From Streptomyces sp. SJL17-4 (GTDB lineage: Bacteria; Actinomycetota; Actinomycetes; Streptomycetales; Streptomycetaceae), in assembly GCF_036826855.1 (NCBI RefSeq), contig NZ_CP104578.1, positions 6,626,001 through 6,690,000 of the forward strand: a stretch of DNA of 64,000 nucleotides. The letters run 5' to 3'. The notes under the pieces were generated by a model that saw only the letters and a program-made list of their open reading frames with translations, was not told the DNA's origin and ran no database searches. Positions 32,578 through 41,633 of this stretch are shown piece by piece. A program made the translations under genes and the position numbers. Every line of letters starts with the position of its first letter. Positions within the stretch are counted from its first letter, which is position 1.

Positions 32578-34119
32578 TCAGCGGCGGACGGCGTCCAGCG
32601 CGTCGATCAGACCGGCCCCGTAGAAGCCGTTCTTGTTCTTGCCACCCTCGCAGACGGCGTCGATCGTGCCGTCGCCCTCGATGTCGTACGGGTTGGTGCA
32701 GGCGCGGTCGTCGGCCTGCGCGTACAGCAGCGCCTTCAGCGCCGCCGGGCTCGCGTAGGGGTGCGTCGACTTGATGAGCGCGAGGACACCCGCCGCGTGC
32801 GGCGAGGCCATCGACGTACCGGCCTTGTAGTTGTAGCCACCGTTGACCGTGGTCGACAGGATGCGACCGTTGACCGCCGGGGCGCCCGGGGTCTGGTACT
32901 CGGTGCGGTCGCCGCCGGGGGCGGCGACGTCGATGATGCCGAGGCCGTAGTTGGAGTACGACGACTTCAGGTCCTTGGCACCGGTCGCGGAGACGGTGAC
33001 GACGCCCGGCAGCATGGCCGGGTAGTCGAAGCACACCTTCGGGTCGATGACCCGCTCGGCCGGGACGGTGTCGTTCGGGCTGCTCTTGTCGACGATCGAG
33101 TCGGCCGCGAGGTCGAACTTCGAGTTGCCGGCCGCCGCGACGTTGACGGTGCCCTTGCGCTCCGCGTAGCGGGTCGCACGGGTGACCGCCTCGATGAGGG
33201 CCTTCTGGTCCTCGTCGGTCTTGCAGGCGAACATCCACGGGTCGGTGTAGTAGCTGTTGTTCGTGATCTCCACACCCTGCTCGGCCGCCCACATGAAGCC
33301 GCAGACCACGGCCTCGGTGTAGAAGAAGCCGTCCGGGGTGGACACCTTGATGCCGGAGACCTTGACGCCCGGGGCGACACCGGTGATGCCGACGCCGTTC
33401 TTGGCGGCGGCTATGGTGCCGGCGACGTGGGTGCCGTGGTCGCTCTCGCCCGGGTTCGGACGCCACGAGCCGGGGGTGGTGTCCGGCTTGCCCGACACGC
33501 AGTTGGCGGACGCGGCGACGTCGAAGTTCGGCGCCAGGTCCGGGTGGGTGTCGTCGACACCCGTGTCGATGACGGCGACGGTGACGCGCTTGCTGCCGAG
33601 CGTCTTCGCGTGGGCCTTGTCCGCCTTGATGGCGGGAAGGTCCCACTGCAGGGGCTCCAGCGGGTCCTGCGCGTCCGTGGCGCTCGCCGCGGCGGCCTTG
33701 GCCTCGGCCGCGGACAGCGTCTGGGCGCCCTCGTCGACGGCGTCGTCCGCCTGGGCGGACAGCGGGGCGGTACGGGTCGAACCGGCCGACACCACACCAC
33801 GCGCCTGACGGATCGTCTTCGCGAACTCGGGGTTCTGCGAGTGGACGACGATCACGCCTATCTGGTCGTACGAGACGACCACCTCGCCGCCGGCGGCGGC
33901 GATCGCCTTCTTCACCGAGGCGGCCGTCCAGCGACCCCCCTCGACGTTGACGACGTACGTCAGCTTCGGCCCGTTCGTCGCCACCGCTGCCGTAGCCGGT
34001 GCGTCGCTCAGATCCGCGGCGGAGGCGGCGCCGGAGGGAAGGAAGCCGAGCGAAGCCGTGAGCGCGAGACCAACCGGCAGAGCGAGAGCTCGGCCGCGCC
34101 TCGATCCCAGATGAGCCAT
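32578..34119 (-). CDS. Secreted S8 (subtilisin-like) serine peptidase
   Basis: A 513-residue secreted protease. Residues 1-34 are a signal peptide (RRGRALALPVGLALTASLGF, then GAASA); residues 50-115 look like an I9-type propeptide; the catalytic domain holds the Asp in AVIDTGVDDTHPD (near residue 181), the His in SDHGTHVAGT (near 228) and the Ser in GTSMASPHAAG (near 435). The oxyanion Asn is in AAAGNSKFDL. Several Cys residues could form disulfides. The C-terminal end, ACTNPYDIEGDGTIDAVCEG, resembles an EF-hand-like calcium site. It is transcribed alone and ends at a strong hairpin. Confidence 0.92.
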   Translation of the reverse strand: MAHLGSRRGRALALPVGLALTASLGFLPSGAASAADLSDAPATAAVATNGPKLTYVVNVEGGRWTAASVKKAIAAAGGEVVVSYDQIGVIVVHSQNPEFAKTIRQARGVVSAGSTRTAPLSAQADDAVDEGAQTLSAAEAKAAAASATDAQDPLEPLQWDLPAIKADKAHAKTLGSKRVTVAVIDTGVDDTHPDLAPNFDVAASANCVSGKPDTTPGSWRPNPGESDHGTHVAGTIAAAKNGVGITGVAPGVKVSGIKVSTPDGFFYTEAVVCGFMWAAEQGVEITNNSYYTDPWMFACKTDEDQKALIEAVTRATRYAERKGTVNVAAAGNSKFDLAADSIVDKSSPNDTVPAERVIDPKVCFDYPAMLPGVVTVSATGAKDLKSSYSNYGLGIIDVAAPGGDRTEYQTPGAPAVNGRILSTTVNGGYNYKAGTSMASPHAAGVLALIKSTHPYASPAALKALLYAQADDRACTNPYDIEGDGTIDAVCEGGKNKNGFYGAGLIDALDAVRR

Positions 34120-34392
34120 GGGTTCTCCACATCATCCGTATGTACTGCTCGCGCGCGGGTTTGCGCGCGGGCAGGTGCATGACGAGTGAAGCTATCGCTG
34201 ATCTTCCCGGCGCTTCAATGAGTTGAGAAGACTTCATGAAGATCTGTGCGAATAAATCCCTCGTGTGAACCGCTTCGCTTCGCGCTCCGTGCCGTTGTGC
34301 AGGGGAGGAGCTCCGATCGGAGCGCCGGTTCCCGCACCCCTGGTGAGGCCCCCTTGACCATGCCGTCCGTCCCCGCGTCACGAGGAGATTCC

Positions 34393-34767
34393 GTGGCTAC
34401 CGAAGCACCGCCGCCGCCCAGAAACGGGACGGATGCCGCATCCGCTCCCGTAACGCCCACGACGGAACAGTTCGTCGAGGTGCAGGAGGGCGCGGAGTTC
34501 GGCGAACTGCGCCGTACGTACCGTTCCTTCGCCTTCCCGCTCACCCTGGCCTTCATCGCCTGGTACCTGCTGTACGTGCTGCTCTCCAACTACGCGGGCG
34601 GCTTCATGGGGACCAAGGTCTTCGGCAACATCAACGTGGCCCTCGTCCTCGGCCTCGGCCAGTTCGCCACCACCTTCCTCATCGCCTGGCTCTACTCGCG
34701 GCACGCGGCGAACCGGCTCGACCCCCAGTCCGACGCCATCAGAATGCGCATGGAGGGCGACGCATGA
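34393..34767 (+). CDS. DUF485 membrane protein (YjcH-like)
   Basis: A 124-residue protein of the DUF485/YjcH family, normally encoded directly before acetate permease ActP. An N-terminal Pro/Thr-rich segment is followed by FGELRRTYRSFAFPLTLAFIAWYLLYVLLSNYA, then FMGTKVFGNINVALVLGLGQFATTFLIAWLYSRHA, i.e. two membrane helices. GTG 34393 is chosen because GAGGAG is five bases upstream; an ATG 33 bases earlier is in frame but without a site. Its stop overlaps the symporter start as ATGA. It probably assembles with or regulates the symporter. Confidence 0.92.
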   Translation: MATEAPPPPRNGTDAASAPVTPTTEQFVEVQEGAEFGELRRTYRSFAFPLTLAFIAWYLLYVLLSNYAGGFMGTKVFGNINVALVLGLGQFATTFLIAWLYSRHAANRLDPQSDAIRMRMEGDA

Positions 34768-36404
34768 GCACCCCCGTCCTGCTCGCGGCGGGCAACGCCA
34801 CCAGCGAGCACCGACCGCTGATCATCGCCCTCTTCGGGGCCTTCGTCATCGCGACCCTGGTCATCACCGTCTGGGCCGGCCGCCAGACCCGCAGCGCCGC
34901 CGACTTCTACGCCGGCGGCGGCCAGTTCACCGGCTTCCAGAACGGCCTCGCGATCTCCGGCGACTACATGTCCGCCGCGTCCTTCCTCGGCATCAGCGGC
35001 GCCATCGCCCTCTACGGCTACGACGGCTTCCTGTACTCGATCGGCTTCCTGGTCGCCTGGCTCGTCGCGCTGCTCCTGGTCGCCGAACCGCTGCGCAACT
35101 CCGGCCGGTTCACCATGGGCGACGTCCTCGCCTACCGGATGCGCCAGCGGCCCGTCCGCACCGCCGCCGGCACCTCCACCATCGTCGTCTCGATCTTCTA
35201 CCTGCTCGCGCAGATGGCGGGCGCGGGCGTGCTCGTCTCGCTGCTGCTCGGCATCACCAGCGACGGCGGCAAGATCGCGATCGTCGCCCTCGTCGGCGTC
35301 CTGATGATCGTCTACGTGACGATCGGCGGCATGAAGGGCACCACCTGGGTGCAGATGGTGAAGGCCGTCCTGCTCATCGCGGGCACGCTCCTCATCACCT
35401 TCCTCATCCTGCTGAAGTTCGACTTCAACCTCTCGCAGCTGCTCGGCGCCGCCGCGACCAACAGCGGCAAGGGCGACGCCTTCCTGGAGCCCGGCCTCAA
35501 GTACGGCGTGAGCGCCCTCTCGAAGCTCGACTTCCTCTCCCTCGGCATCGCCCTCGTCCTCGGCACCGCCGGCCTGCCGCACATCCTGATCCGCTTCTAC
35601 ACGGTGCCGACCGCCAAGGCCGCCCGTAAGTCGGTCAACTGGGCCATCGGCATCATCGGCGGTTTCTACCTGATGACGATCGTCCTCGGCTTCGGCGCCG
35701 CCGCCCTGCTCAGCGGCGACACCATCAAGGCGTCCAACAAGGCGGGCAACACGGCGGCCCCGCTCACCGCCCTGGAGGTCGGCGGCGGCGCCGACTCCAC
35801 CGGCGGCGCGATCCTCCTCGCCGTCATCTCCGCCGTCGCCTTCGCCACCATCCTCGCCGTGGTCGCCGGTCTGACCCTGGCCTCGTCCTCGTCCTTCGCG
35901 CACGACATCTACGCGAACGTGATCAAGCGCGGGAAGGCCACCGAGAAGGAGGAGATGCGGGCCGCCCGCTGGTCCACCGTCCTCATCGGCATCGTCTCGA
36001 TCGCGCTCGGCGCCCTCGCCCGCGACCTCAACGTCGCCGGCCTGGTCGCCCTCGCCTTCGCGGTCGCCGCCTCGGCCAACCTGCCGACGATCCTCTACTC
36101 GCTGTTCTGGAAGAGGTTCACCACCCAGGGCGCGCTCTGGTCGATCTACGGCGGACTGATCTCCTCCGTCGTCCTCGTCCTCTTCTCGCCGGTCGTCTCC
36201 GGCGGCCCGGCCTCGATGTTCAAGGGCGTGGACTTCCACTGGTTCCCGCTGGAGAACCCCGGCCTCGTCTCGATCCCGCTCGGCTTCCTCCTCGGCTGGC
36301 TCGGCTCGCTCTTCTCCAAGGAGGAGCCGGACGCCGGCAAGTACGCGGAGCTGGAGGTCAAGTCCCTCACCGGTGTCGGGGTCGCCGCGGCGATCAAGCA
36401 CTGA
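34764..36404 (+). CDS. actP: Cation/acetate symporter, SSS family
   Basis: A 546-residue sodium-solute symporter of the ActP type, taking up acetate or another short carboxylate. About 13 membrane helices are present, with the family opening FVIATLVITVWAGRQTRSAADFYAGGGQF, the block GDYMSAASFLGISG (residues 70-83), GLPHILIRFYTVPTAKAARKSVNW and ASSSSFAHDIYANVIKRGKA. It overlaps the DUF485 gene and is followed by a strong hairpin, so the pair forms one operon. The substrate is inferred from family and partner. Confidence 0.92.
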   Translation: MSTPVLLAAGNATSEHRPLIIALFGAFVIATLVITVWAGRQTRSAADFYAGGGQFTGFQNGLAISGDYMSAASFLGISGAIALYGYDGFLYSIGFLVAWLVALLLVAEPLRNSGRFTMGDVLAYRMRQRPVRTAAGTSTIVVSIFYLLAQMAGAGVLVSLLLGITSDGGKIAIVALVGVLMIVYVTIGGMKGTTWVQMVKAVLLIAGTLLITFLILLKFDFNLSQLLGAAATNSGKGDAFLEPGLKYGVSALSKLDFLSLGIALVLGTAGLPHILIRFYTVPTAKAARKSVNWAIGIIGGFYLMTIVLGFGAAALLSGDTIKASNKAGNTAAPLTALEVGGGADSTGGAILLAVISAVAFATILAVVAGLTLASSSSFAHDIYANVIKRGKATEKEEMRAARWSTVLIGIVSIALGALARDLNVAGLVALAFAVAASANLPTILYSLFWKRFTTQGALWSIYGGLISSVVLVLFSPVVSGGPASMFKGVDFHWFPLENPGLVSIPLGFLLGWLGSLFSKEEPDAGKYAELEVKSLTGVGVAAAIKH

Positions 36405-36417
36405 CCGGAGCGCAGCC

Positions 36418-36431
36418 GACCGTATACGGTC
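36418..36431. repeat. Perfect 14-base palindrome after actP
   Basis: GACCGTATACGGTC is self-complementary and sits 13 bases after the symporter stop codon. It may be the base of a terminator structure with the following hairpin or a chance site. Confidence 0.5.
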
Positions 36432-36444
36432 CGCGATTCCCGGA

Positions 36445-36476
36445 CGGCCGCGTCGTAGAGTTCTACGACGCGGCCG
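36445..36476 (+). terminator. Terminator of the DUF485-actP operon
   Basis: A perfect 15-bp stem (CGGCCGCGTCGTAGA against its complement) with a two-base centre lies 40 bases downstream of the symporter stop. It separates the operon from moaA. Confidence 0.75.
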
Positions 36477-36570
36477 CTCCGGTCCTCGTGACAATCTGCC
36501 CTGCTCGTGGGCCGCGTGCTCACGTAGGCTCGAACCACACGCCATCACCACGACGGGGAGGGGGCCCACA

Positions 36571-37560
36571 GTGCTCATCGACACCTATGGCCGGGTGGCC
36601 ACCGACCTGCGCGTCTCGCTCACCGACCGCTGCAATCTCCGCTGCACGTACTGCATGCCGGAAGAGGGCCTGCAGTGGCTCGCGAAGCCCGATCTCCTCA
36701 CCGACGACGAGATCGTCCGGCTCATCCGCATCGCCGTCACCGACCTCGGCGTCACCGAGGTCCGCTTCACCGGCGGCGAGCCCCTCCTCCGCCCCGGCCT
36801 CGTCGGCATCGTCGAGCGCTGCGCGGCCCTGGAGCCGCGCCCCCGGATGTCCCTCACCACCAACGGCATCGGGCTGAAGCGCACGGCCGCCGCACTGAAG
36901 GCCGCCGGTCTCGACCGGGTCAACGTCTCCCTGGACACCCTGCGCCCCGAGGTCTTCAAGACCCTCACCCGGCGCGACCGTCACCAGGACGTCCTCGACG
37001 GCATGGCCGCCGCCCGCGAGGCCGGCCTCACCCCGGTCAAGGTCAACGCCGTCCTGATGCCCGGGCTCAACGCCGACGAGGCCCCCGACCTGCTCGCCTG
37101 GGCGGTCGCGGAGGGTTACGAGCTCCGCTTCATCGAGCAGATGCCGCTGGACGCCCAGCACGGCTGGAAGCGCGACGGCATGATCACCGCCGGGGACATC
37201 CTGGAGTCCCTGCGCACCCGCTTCACCCTGACGCCGGAAGGCGCCGACGAGCGGGGCTCGGCCCCCGCCGAGCGCTGGGTCGTGGACGGCGGATCGCACA
37301 CGGTCGGCGTCATCGCCTCCGTCACCCGTCCGTTCTGCCGGGCCTGCGACCGCACCCGGCTCACCGCCGACGGCCAGGTGCGGACCTGTCTGTTCGCCAC
37401 CGAGGAGACCGACCTGCGGGCCACGCTCCGCTCGGACGCCTCCGACGCCAAGGTCGCGGAGCTCTGGCGGAAGGCGATGTGGGGCAAGAAGGCCGGCTCC
37501 GGCCTCGACGACCCCGAATTCCTCCAGCCCGACCGTCCGATGTCGGCGATCGGCGGCTGA
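36571..37560 (+). CDS. moaA: GTP 3',8-cyclase MoaA (molybdenum cofactor biosynthesis)
   Basis: A 329-residue radical SAM enzyme that, with MoaC, converts GTP to cyclic pyranopterin monophosphate in molybdenum cofactor synthesis. The SAM-binding 4Fe-4S cluster is held by C21, C25 and C28 (DRCNLRCTYC); the second, substrate-binding cluster by FCRACDRTRLTADGQVRTC near residue 255-272. GEPLLRPG is the SAM motif and the protein ends in the conserved GG. GTG 36571 has GGGGAGGGGG upstream. No other mo genes are adjacent, so it is a stand-alone moaA, ended by a hairpin shared with the convergent gene. Confidence 0.95.
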   Translation: MLIDTYGRVATDLRVSLTDRCNLRCTYCMPEEGLQWLAKPDLLTDDEIVRLIRIAVTDLGVTEVRFTGGEPLLRPGLVGIVERCAALEPRPRMSLTTNGIGLKRTAAALKAAGLDRVNVSLDTLRPEVFKTLTRRDRHQDVLDGMAAAREAGLTPVKVNAVLMPGLNADEAPDLLAWAVAEGYELRFIEQMPLDAQHGWKRDGMITAGDILESLRTRFTLTPEGADERGSAPAERWVVDGGSHTVGVIASVTRPFCRACDRTRLTADGQVRTCLFATEETDLRATLRSDASDAKVAELWRKAMWGKKAGSGLDDPEFLQPDRPMSAIGG

Positions 37561-37574
37561 GCGGGGAAGGCCAA

Positions 37575-37609
37575 AGGCGGCCCCAGGGCCCGCAGCCCTG
37601 GGCCCGCCT
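37575..37609. terminator. Hairpin between convergent moaA and small Cys protein gene
   Basis: AGGCGGCCCCAGGGC pairs with GCCCTGGGCCCGCCT with one mismatch, 15 bases after moaA and just before the end of the convergent gene. It can serve both strands. Confidence 0.7.
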
Positions 37610-37615
37610 GTCGGA

Positions 37616-37831
37616 TCAGGCCTCGGCGGACTCCCAGTCGGCCAGCGGTACGACGTCCTTGAGGAAACCCCGTACACCCAGGAACTGGGACAAGTGCTCC
37701 CGGTGCTCCTCGCACGCGAGCCAGGTCTTGCGACGCTCGGGCGTGTGCAGCTTGGGGTTGTTCCACGCGAGCACCCATACGGCGTCGGCGCGGCAGCCCT
37801 TGGCGGAACAGATCGGCTTCTCTTCGCTCAC
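37616..37831 (-). CDS. Small Cys/Trp-containing conserved protein
   Basis: A 71-residue protein with CSAKGCRADAVWVLAWNNPKLHTPERRKTWLACEEHREHL. The Cys pair at the N-terminus plus Cys and His in the middle (CEEHREHL) could bind zinc. It has no signal peptide or membrane segment. The sequence is common in Streptomyces without a known function; the label acetone carboxylase sometimes applied is not supported by anything I see. GTG 37831 is preferred over the in-frame upstream start because the conserved part begins there. It is convergent with moaA. Confidence 0.8.
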   Translation of the reverse strand: MSEEKPICSAKGCRADAVWVLAWNNPKLHTPERRKTWLACEEHREHLSQFLGVRGFLKDVVPLADWESAEA

Positions 37832-38013
37832 CTGATCATTGTCCAGCAAGGGCGATGCCGAGCAGCCACGGGGGGAGCTGCCCGGCATCGGTCCGTCGCT
37901 CCGACGGGGGATGCGGAGCGCGTAGGCAGTATGTCACGGCACATGGGGTGTCGTGCACCGGAACTTCACGATTGATCTGAGCTTTTCTTGAGCTTTCCGG
38001 CCACTGTCCGTGA

Positions 38014-38358
38014 TCAGTTCCGGCCGTACGGTCGCTCCGTGTCCCCGTCCGCGGAGGCCTCCGCGGCACCGATCGCGGGCCGTACCGGTGCCGGTACGAA
38101 GGTGGAGGGAAGGGACGGAGAGGTCTCACGTCCCGCGTTCGCGATGACCACCGCGATATAGGGGAGCAGGATGCCCAGGGCGAGCGCCACGATCGCCACG
38201 TGCCGTTCGACGTTCCACAGCACCGCGGCCGCGATCACCGACAGCGTCCTGACCGTCATCGAGATGATGTAGCGCCGCTGCCGTCCCCGGACGTCGTCCG
38301 CGAGCCCCTGCCGGGCCCCCGTGATCCGGAAGACCTCGCTCCCGCCACGCTTCGGCAT
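38014..38358 (-). CDS. DUF3099-type small membrane protein
   Basis: A 114-residue membrane protein. The N-terminal cytoplasmic part is MPKRGGSEVFRITGARQGLADDVRGRQRRYIISM, then a membrane helix pair (TVRTLSVIAAAVLWN and VAIVALALGILLPYIAVVIANAG) and a Pro/Ala-rich tail. The FRITGARQGLADDVRGRQRRY block is typical of DUF3099. Function is unknown. ATG 38358 is used because upstream frames lack a plausible start site. It is divergent from the GlsB-family gene. Confidence 0.82.
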   Translation of the reverse strand: MPKRGGSEVFRITGARQGLADDVRGRQRRYIISMTVRTLSVIAAAVLWNVERHVAIVALALGILLPYIAVVIANAGRETSPSLPSTFVPAPVRPAIGAAEASADGDTERPYGRN

Positions 38359-38527
38359 CGCCGTCCACCACCCACCGGTCGCGCCGGACTCTCCCCGGTC
38401 CGGACCTCGTTCCACCGTACGCCCGCCCTTCTCCGCCGACGAGACCGGGGCACGGATGGCGCTGTCCGACATGCGTCGTATGGCGGATGCGCCGAGACTG
38501 GGCGCACATGCGTACAAGGAGGCGACG

Positions 38528-38803
38528 ATGAGTTGGTTGTGGGCGATCATCGTGGGATTCGTCCTGGGCCTGATCGCGAAGGCGATCCTGCCGGGGAAGC
38601 AGCAGATCCCGCTCTGGCTGACGACCGTGTTCGGCATTCTCGGCAGCGTGCTCGGCAACGCCGTCGCGACCTGGATCGGTGTCAACGACACCAAGGGCAT
38701 CGACTGGACCCGCCACCTGCTCCAGCTGATCGGCGCCGTCGCGGTGGTCGGAGTGGGCGACATGCTGTGGGCCTCGATCAAGGGCAGCAGACAGCGGGCC
38801 TAG
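38528..38803 (+). CDS. GlsB/YeaQ/YmgE family stress-response membrane protein
   Basis: A 91-residue small membrane protein of the transglycosylase-associated GlsB/YeaQ family. It has three hydrophobic helices: MSWLWAIIVGFVLGLIAKAI, PLWLTTVFGILGSVLGNAVAT and LLQLIGAVAVVGVGDMLWA. The family is induced by envelope stress in several bacteria, but a function is not known. AAGGAGG precedes the ATG. It is convergent with tyrS, with a bidirectional hairpin between. Confidence 0.87.
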   Translation: MSWLWAIIVGFVLGLIAKAILPGKQQIPLWLTTVFGILGSVLGNAVATWIGVNDTKGIDWTRHLLQLIGAVAVVGVGDMLWASIKGSRQRA

Positions 38804-38827
38804 CTCCGCTCATCGACTCCACGAGAA

Positions 38828-38874
38828 CCGGGAGGCCCGGTACGGCACGCGATGTGCCGCACCGGGCCTCCCGG
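38828..38874. terminator. Bidirectional hairpin terminator between GlsB gene and tyrS
   Basis: CCGGGAGGCCCGGTACGGCAC pairs with GTGCCGCACCGGGCCTCCCGG with one mismatch, a 21-bp arm, 25 bases after the GlsB stop. Both converging genes can use it. Confidence 0.78.
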
Positions 38875-38897
38875 CGTGTCCGTGCGGTGCTACGGGA

Positions 38898-40166
38898 TCA
38901 CGCGCCGGTGAACTCGATCGCCGCCAGGTTCTTCTTGCCGCGCCGCAGCACCAGCCAGCGGCCGTGCAGCAGTTCGTCCGCCGACACCTCGGCGTCCTCG
39001 GCGGTGACCTTCACGTTGTTCACGTACGCCCCGCCCTCCTTCACCGTGCGGCGCGCCCCCGACTTGCTCGGGGCGAGGCCGACCTCGGTGAACAGGTCGA
39101 CGACCTGACCCAGCTCGGTCACCCGCGCGTGCGGCAGCTCGGACAGGGCGGCGGCCAGCGTCGCCTCGTCCAGCTCCGCCAGGTCGCCCTGGCCGAACAG
39201 CGCCTTGGAGGCGTTGATGACGGCCGCGCACTGGTCGGCGCCGTGCACCAGAGCGGTCAGCTCCTCGGCCAGCGCACGCTGCGCGGCGCGCGCCTGCGGC
39301 CGCTCGGCGGTCTGCGCCTCCAGCGCCTCCAGCTCCTCGCGGGACTTGAAGGACAGGATCCGCATGTACGTCGAGACGTCCCGGTCGTCCACGTTCAGCC
39401 AGAACTGGTAGAACGCGTACGGCGTGGTCATCTCCGGGTCGAGCCAGACGGCGCCGCTCTCGGTCTTGCCGAACTTGGTGCCGTCCGCCTTGACCATCAG
39501 CGGGGTCGCCAGCGCGTGCGCCTCGGCGCCCGGCTCCAGGCGGTGGATCAGGTCGAGGCCGGCCACCAGGTTGCCCCACTGGTCCGAGCCGCCCTGCTGG
39601 AGGGTGCAGCCGTACCGGCGGTACAGCTCCAGGAAGTCCATGCCCTGGAGCAGCTGGTAGCTGAACTCGGTGTAGCTGATGCCCTGCTCGGACTCCAGGC
39701 GCCGGGCGACGGAGTCCTTGGTCAGCATCTTGTTGACCCGGAAGTGCTTGCCGATGTCCCGCAGGAACTCGATCGCCGACAGGCCGGCGGTCCAGTCCAG
39801 GTTGTTCACCATGACCGCCGCGTTCTCCCCCTCGAAGGAGAGGAACGGCTCGATCTGCGAGCGCAGCCGGTTCACCCAGTTCGCGACCGTCTCGGGGTCG
39901 TTCAGGGTGCGCTCGGCCGTCGGCCGCGGGTCACCGATCTGACCGGTGGCCCCGCCGACCAGCGCCAGCGGCCGGTGCCCGGCCTGCTGGAGCCGGCGGA
40001 CGGTGAGGACCTGGACCAGGTGGCCGACGTGGAGACTGGCCGCGGTCGGGTCGAAACCGCAATAGAAGGTGACGGGACCGTCCGCGAGAGCCTTGCGCAG
40101 TGCGTCCTCATCGGTGGACTGGGCGAAGAGCCCACGCCACTTCAGCTCGTCGACGATGTCGGTCAC
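38898..40166 (-). CDS. tyrS: Tyrosyl-tRNA synthetase TyrS
   Basis: A 422-residue class I aminoacyl-tRNA synthetase that charges tRNA(Tyr). The HIGH-type motif reads HVGHL near residue 46 (after GFDPTAASL) and the KMSKS-type motif reads KFGKTE near residue 230. LGGSDQ-type tyrosine recognition is seen in QGGSDQWGN. The C-terminal 70 residues form an S4-like RNA-binding domain. The GTG start has AGGAG about ten bases upstream. The neighbouring PmbA gene ends 75 bases upstream on the same strand; I see no T-box. Confidence 0.95.
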   Translation of the reverse strand: MTDIVDELKWRGLFAQSTDEDALRKALADGPVTFYCGFDPTAASLHVGHLVQVLTVRRLQQAGHRPLALVGGATGQIGDPRPTAERTLNDPETVANWVNRLRSQIEPFLSFEGENAAVMVNNLDWTAGLSAIEFLRDIGKHFRVNKMLTKDSVARRLESEQGISYTEFSYQLLQGMDFLELYRRYGCTLQQGGSDQWGNLVAGLDLIHRLEPGAEAHALATPLMVKADGTKFGKTESGAVWLDPEMTTPYAFYQFWLNVDDRDVSTYMRILSFKSREELEALEAQTAERPQARAAQRALAEELTALVHGADQCAAVINASKALFGQGDLAELDEATLAAALSELPHARVTELGQVVDLFTEVGLAPSKSGARRTVKEGGAYVNNVKVTAEDAEVSADELLHGRWLVLRRGKKNLAAIEFTGA

Positions 40167-40241
40167 GTCGTCCGTCTCCTTGTGATGCCGGTGATGCCGG
40201 TGGGAAAAACTCGGGGGAACAGCTGTCTCAGTCTAGGTGGG

Positions 40242-41633
40242 TCAGACCCCCTTGCTGACCGAGCTCATGTTGAAGTCGGGGATCCGCAGGGCGGGCATCG
40301 CGGCTCGGGTGAACCAGTCGCTCCACTCGCGCGGCAGCGTCTTCTCCGTCCGGCCCGCCTCGGAGGCCCGCGACAGCAGGTCCACCGGCGACTCGTTGAA
40401 CCGGAAGTTGTTCACCTCGCCGACCACCTCGCCGTTCTCGACGAGGTAGACGCCGTCCCGGGTCAGTCCGGTGAGCAGCAGCGTCGCCGGGTCGACCTCG
40501 CGGATGTACCAGAGGCAGGTGAGGAGCAGACCGCGCTCCGTCGAGGCGACCATCTCCTCCAGGGAGCGCTCGCCCCCGCCGTCCAGGATGAGGTTCTCCG
40601 CTCCGGGAGCCATCGGCAGGCGAGTGAGTTCCGCCGTGTGCCGGGTGGTGATCAGACGCTCCAGCTTCCCGTCGCGCACCCAGTCCGTCGGTGCGACCGG
40701 CAGACCGTTGTCGAAGACGGAGGAGTCGTCGCCCGAGGAGTGGGCGATGACGAACGGCGCGGACTCCAGGCCCGGTTCGTTCGGGTCGCTGCGCAGGGTC
40801 AGCGGCAGCGGGGACAGGGTCTCGCCGAGCCGGGTGCCGCCACCGGGCTTGGAGAAGACCGTACGGCCCTCGACCGCGTCCCGGGCCGTGGAGGACCACA
40901 GCTGGTAGATCAGCAGGTCGGCCACGGCCGTCGGCGGCAGCAGCGTCTCGTACCGCCCGGCGGGCAGCTCGATGCGGCGCTCCGCCCAGCCGAGGCGGGT
41001 CGCCAGCTCGGCGTCGAGCGCGGCCGGGTCGACGTCCTTGAAGTCCCGCGTCGAGCGGCCGGCCCAGGCGGACCGCGAGCGGTCGGGGGACTTGGCGTTC
41101 AGCTCCAGGGTGCCCTTGGGCTGGTCGTGGCGCAGCCGCAGGCCCGTCGACGTCCCCAGATAGGTGGAGGTCAGCTCGTGGTTGGCGAAGCCGTAGAGCT
41201 CACGGCCGCCGACCCGGGCGCGGGCGAAGGCCTCGCCGAGCGCCGGCGCGAAGTCGGCGAACACGGCGGAGGACGTCTCCGCGGGCGCGTCGGTGAAGTC
41301 CGGCGACGAGGGCACGCCCGTCACCAGCGGCTGGGCGTCCTCGGCGGGCCCGGCGGCACGCGCGGCGGCCTCTGCGGCCCGCACCAGCGGCTCCAGGTCG
41401 TCGACGGTCACGGCGGACCGGGAGACGACACCGGAGGCGGTGCCCTGCGCGCCGTCGACGGTCGCGATGACGGTGAGCGTACGGCCGCGGGTGACACCGT
41501 TGGTGGTGAGCGCGTTGCCCGCCCAGCGCAGATTCGCCGAGGACTCCTCGTCGGCGATGACGACACACCCGTCGGCACGGGACAGCTCCAGGGCCCGCTC
41601 GACGATCTCGTACGGCTTGCTGACGCGGCTCAT
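40242..41633 (-). CDS. pmbA: TldD/PmbA family protein, PmbA-like
   Basis: A 463-residue PmbA/TldE-type protein that in other bacteria pairs with TldD to form a zinc protease which processes modified peptides such as microcin B17 precursors. The PmbA fold is present without its own HExxxH metal site, as expected for TldE. TldE-like blocks are NNFRFNESPVDLL and LILDGGGERSLEEM. Its start overlaps the stop of the upstream tldD gene by ATGA, so the two subunits are made together. The native substrate in Streptomyces is unknown. Confidence 0.9.
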   Translation of the reverse strand: MSRVSKPYEIVERALELSRADGCVVIADEESSANLRWAGNALTTNGVTRGRTLTVIATVDGAQGTASGVVSRSAVTVDDLEPLVRAAEAAARAAGPAEDAQPLVTGVPSSPDFTDAPAETSSAVFADFAPALGEAFARARVGGRELYGFANHELTSTYLGTSTGLRLRHDQPKGTLELNAKSPDRSRSAWAGRSTRDFKDVDPAALDAELATRLGWAERRIELPAGRYETLLPPTAVADLLIYQLWSSTARDAVEGRTVFSKPGGGTRLGETLSPLPLTLRSDPNEPGLESAPFVIAHSSGDDSSVFDNGLPVAPTDWVRDGKLERLITTRHTAELTRLPMAPGAENLILDGGGERSLEEMVASTERGLLLTCLWYIREVDPATLLLTGLTRDGVYLVENGEVVGEVNNFRFNESPVDLLSRASEAGRTEKTLPREWSDWFTRAAMPALRIPDFNMSSVSKGV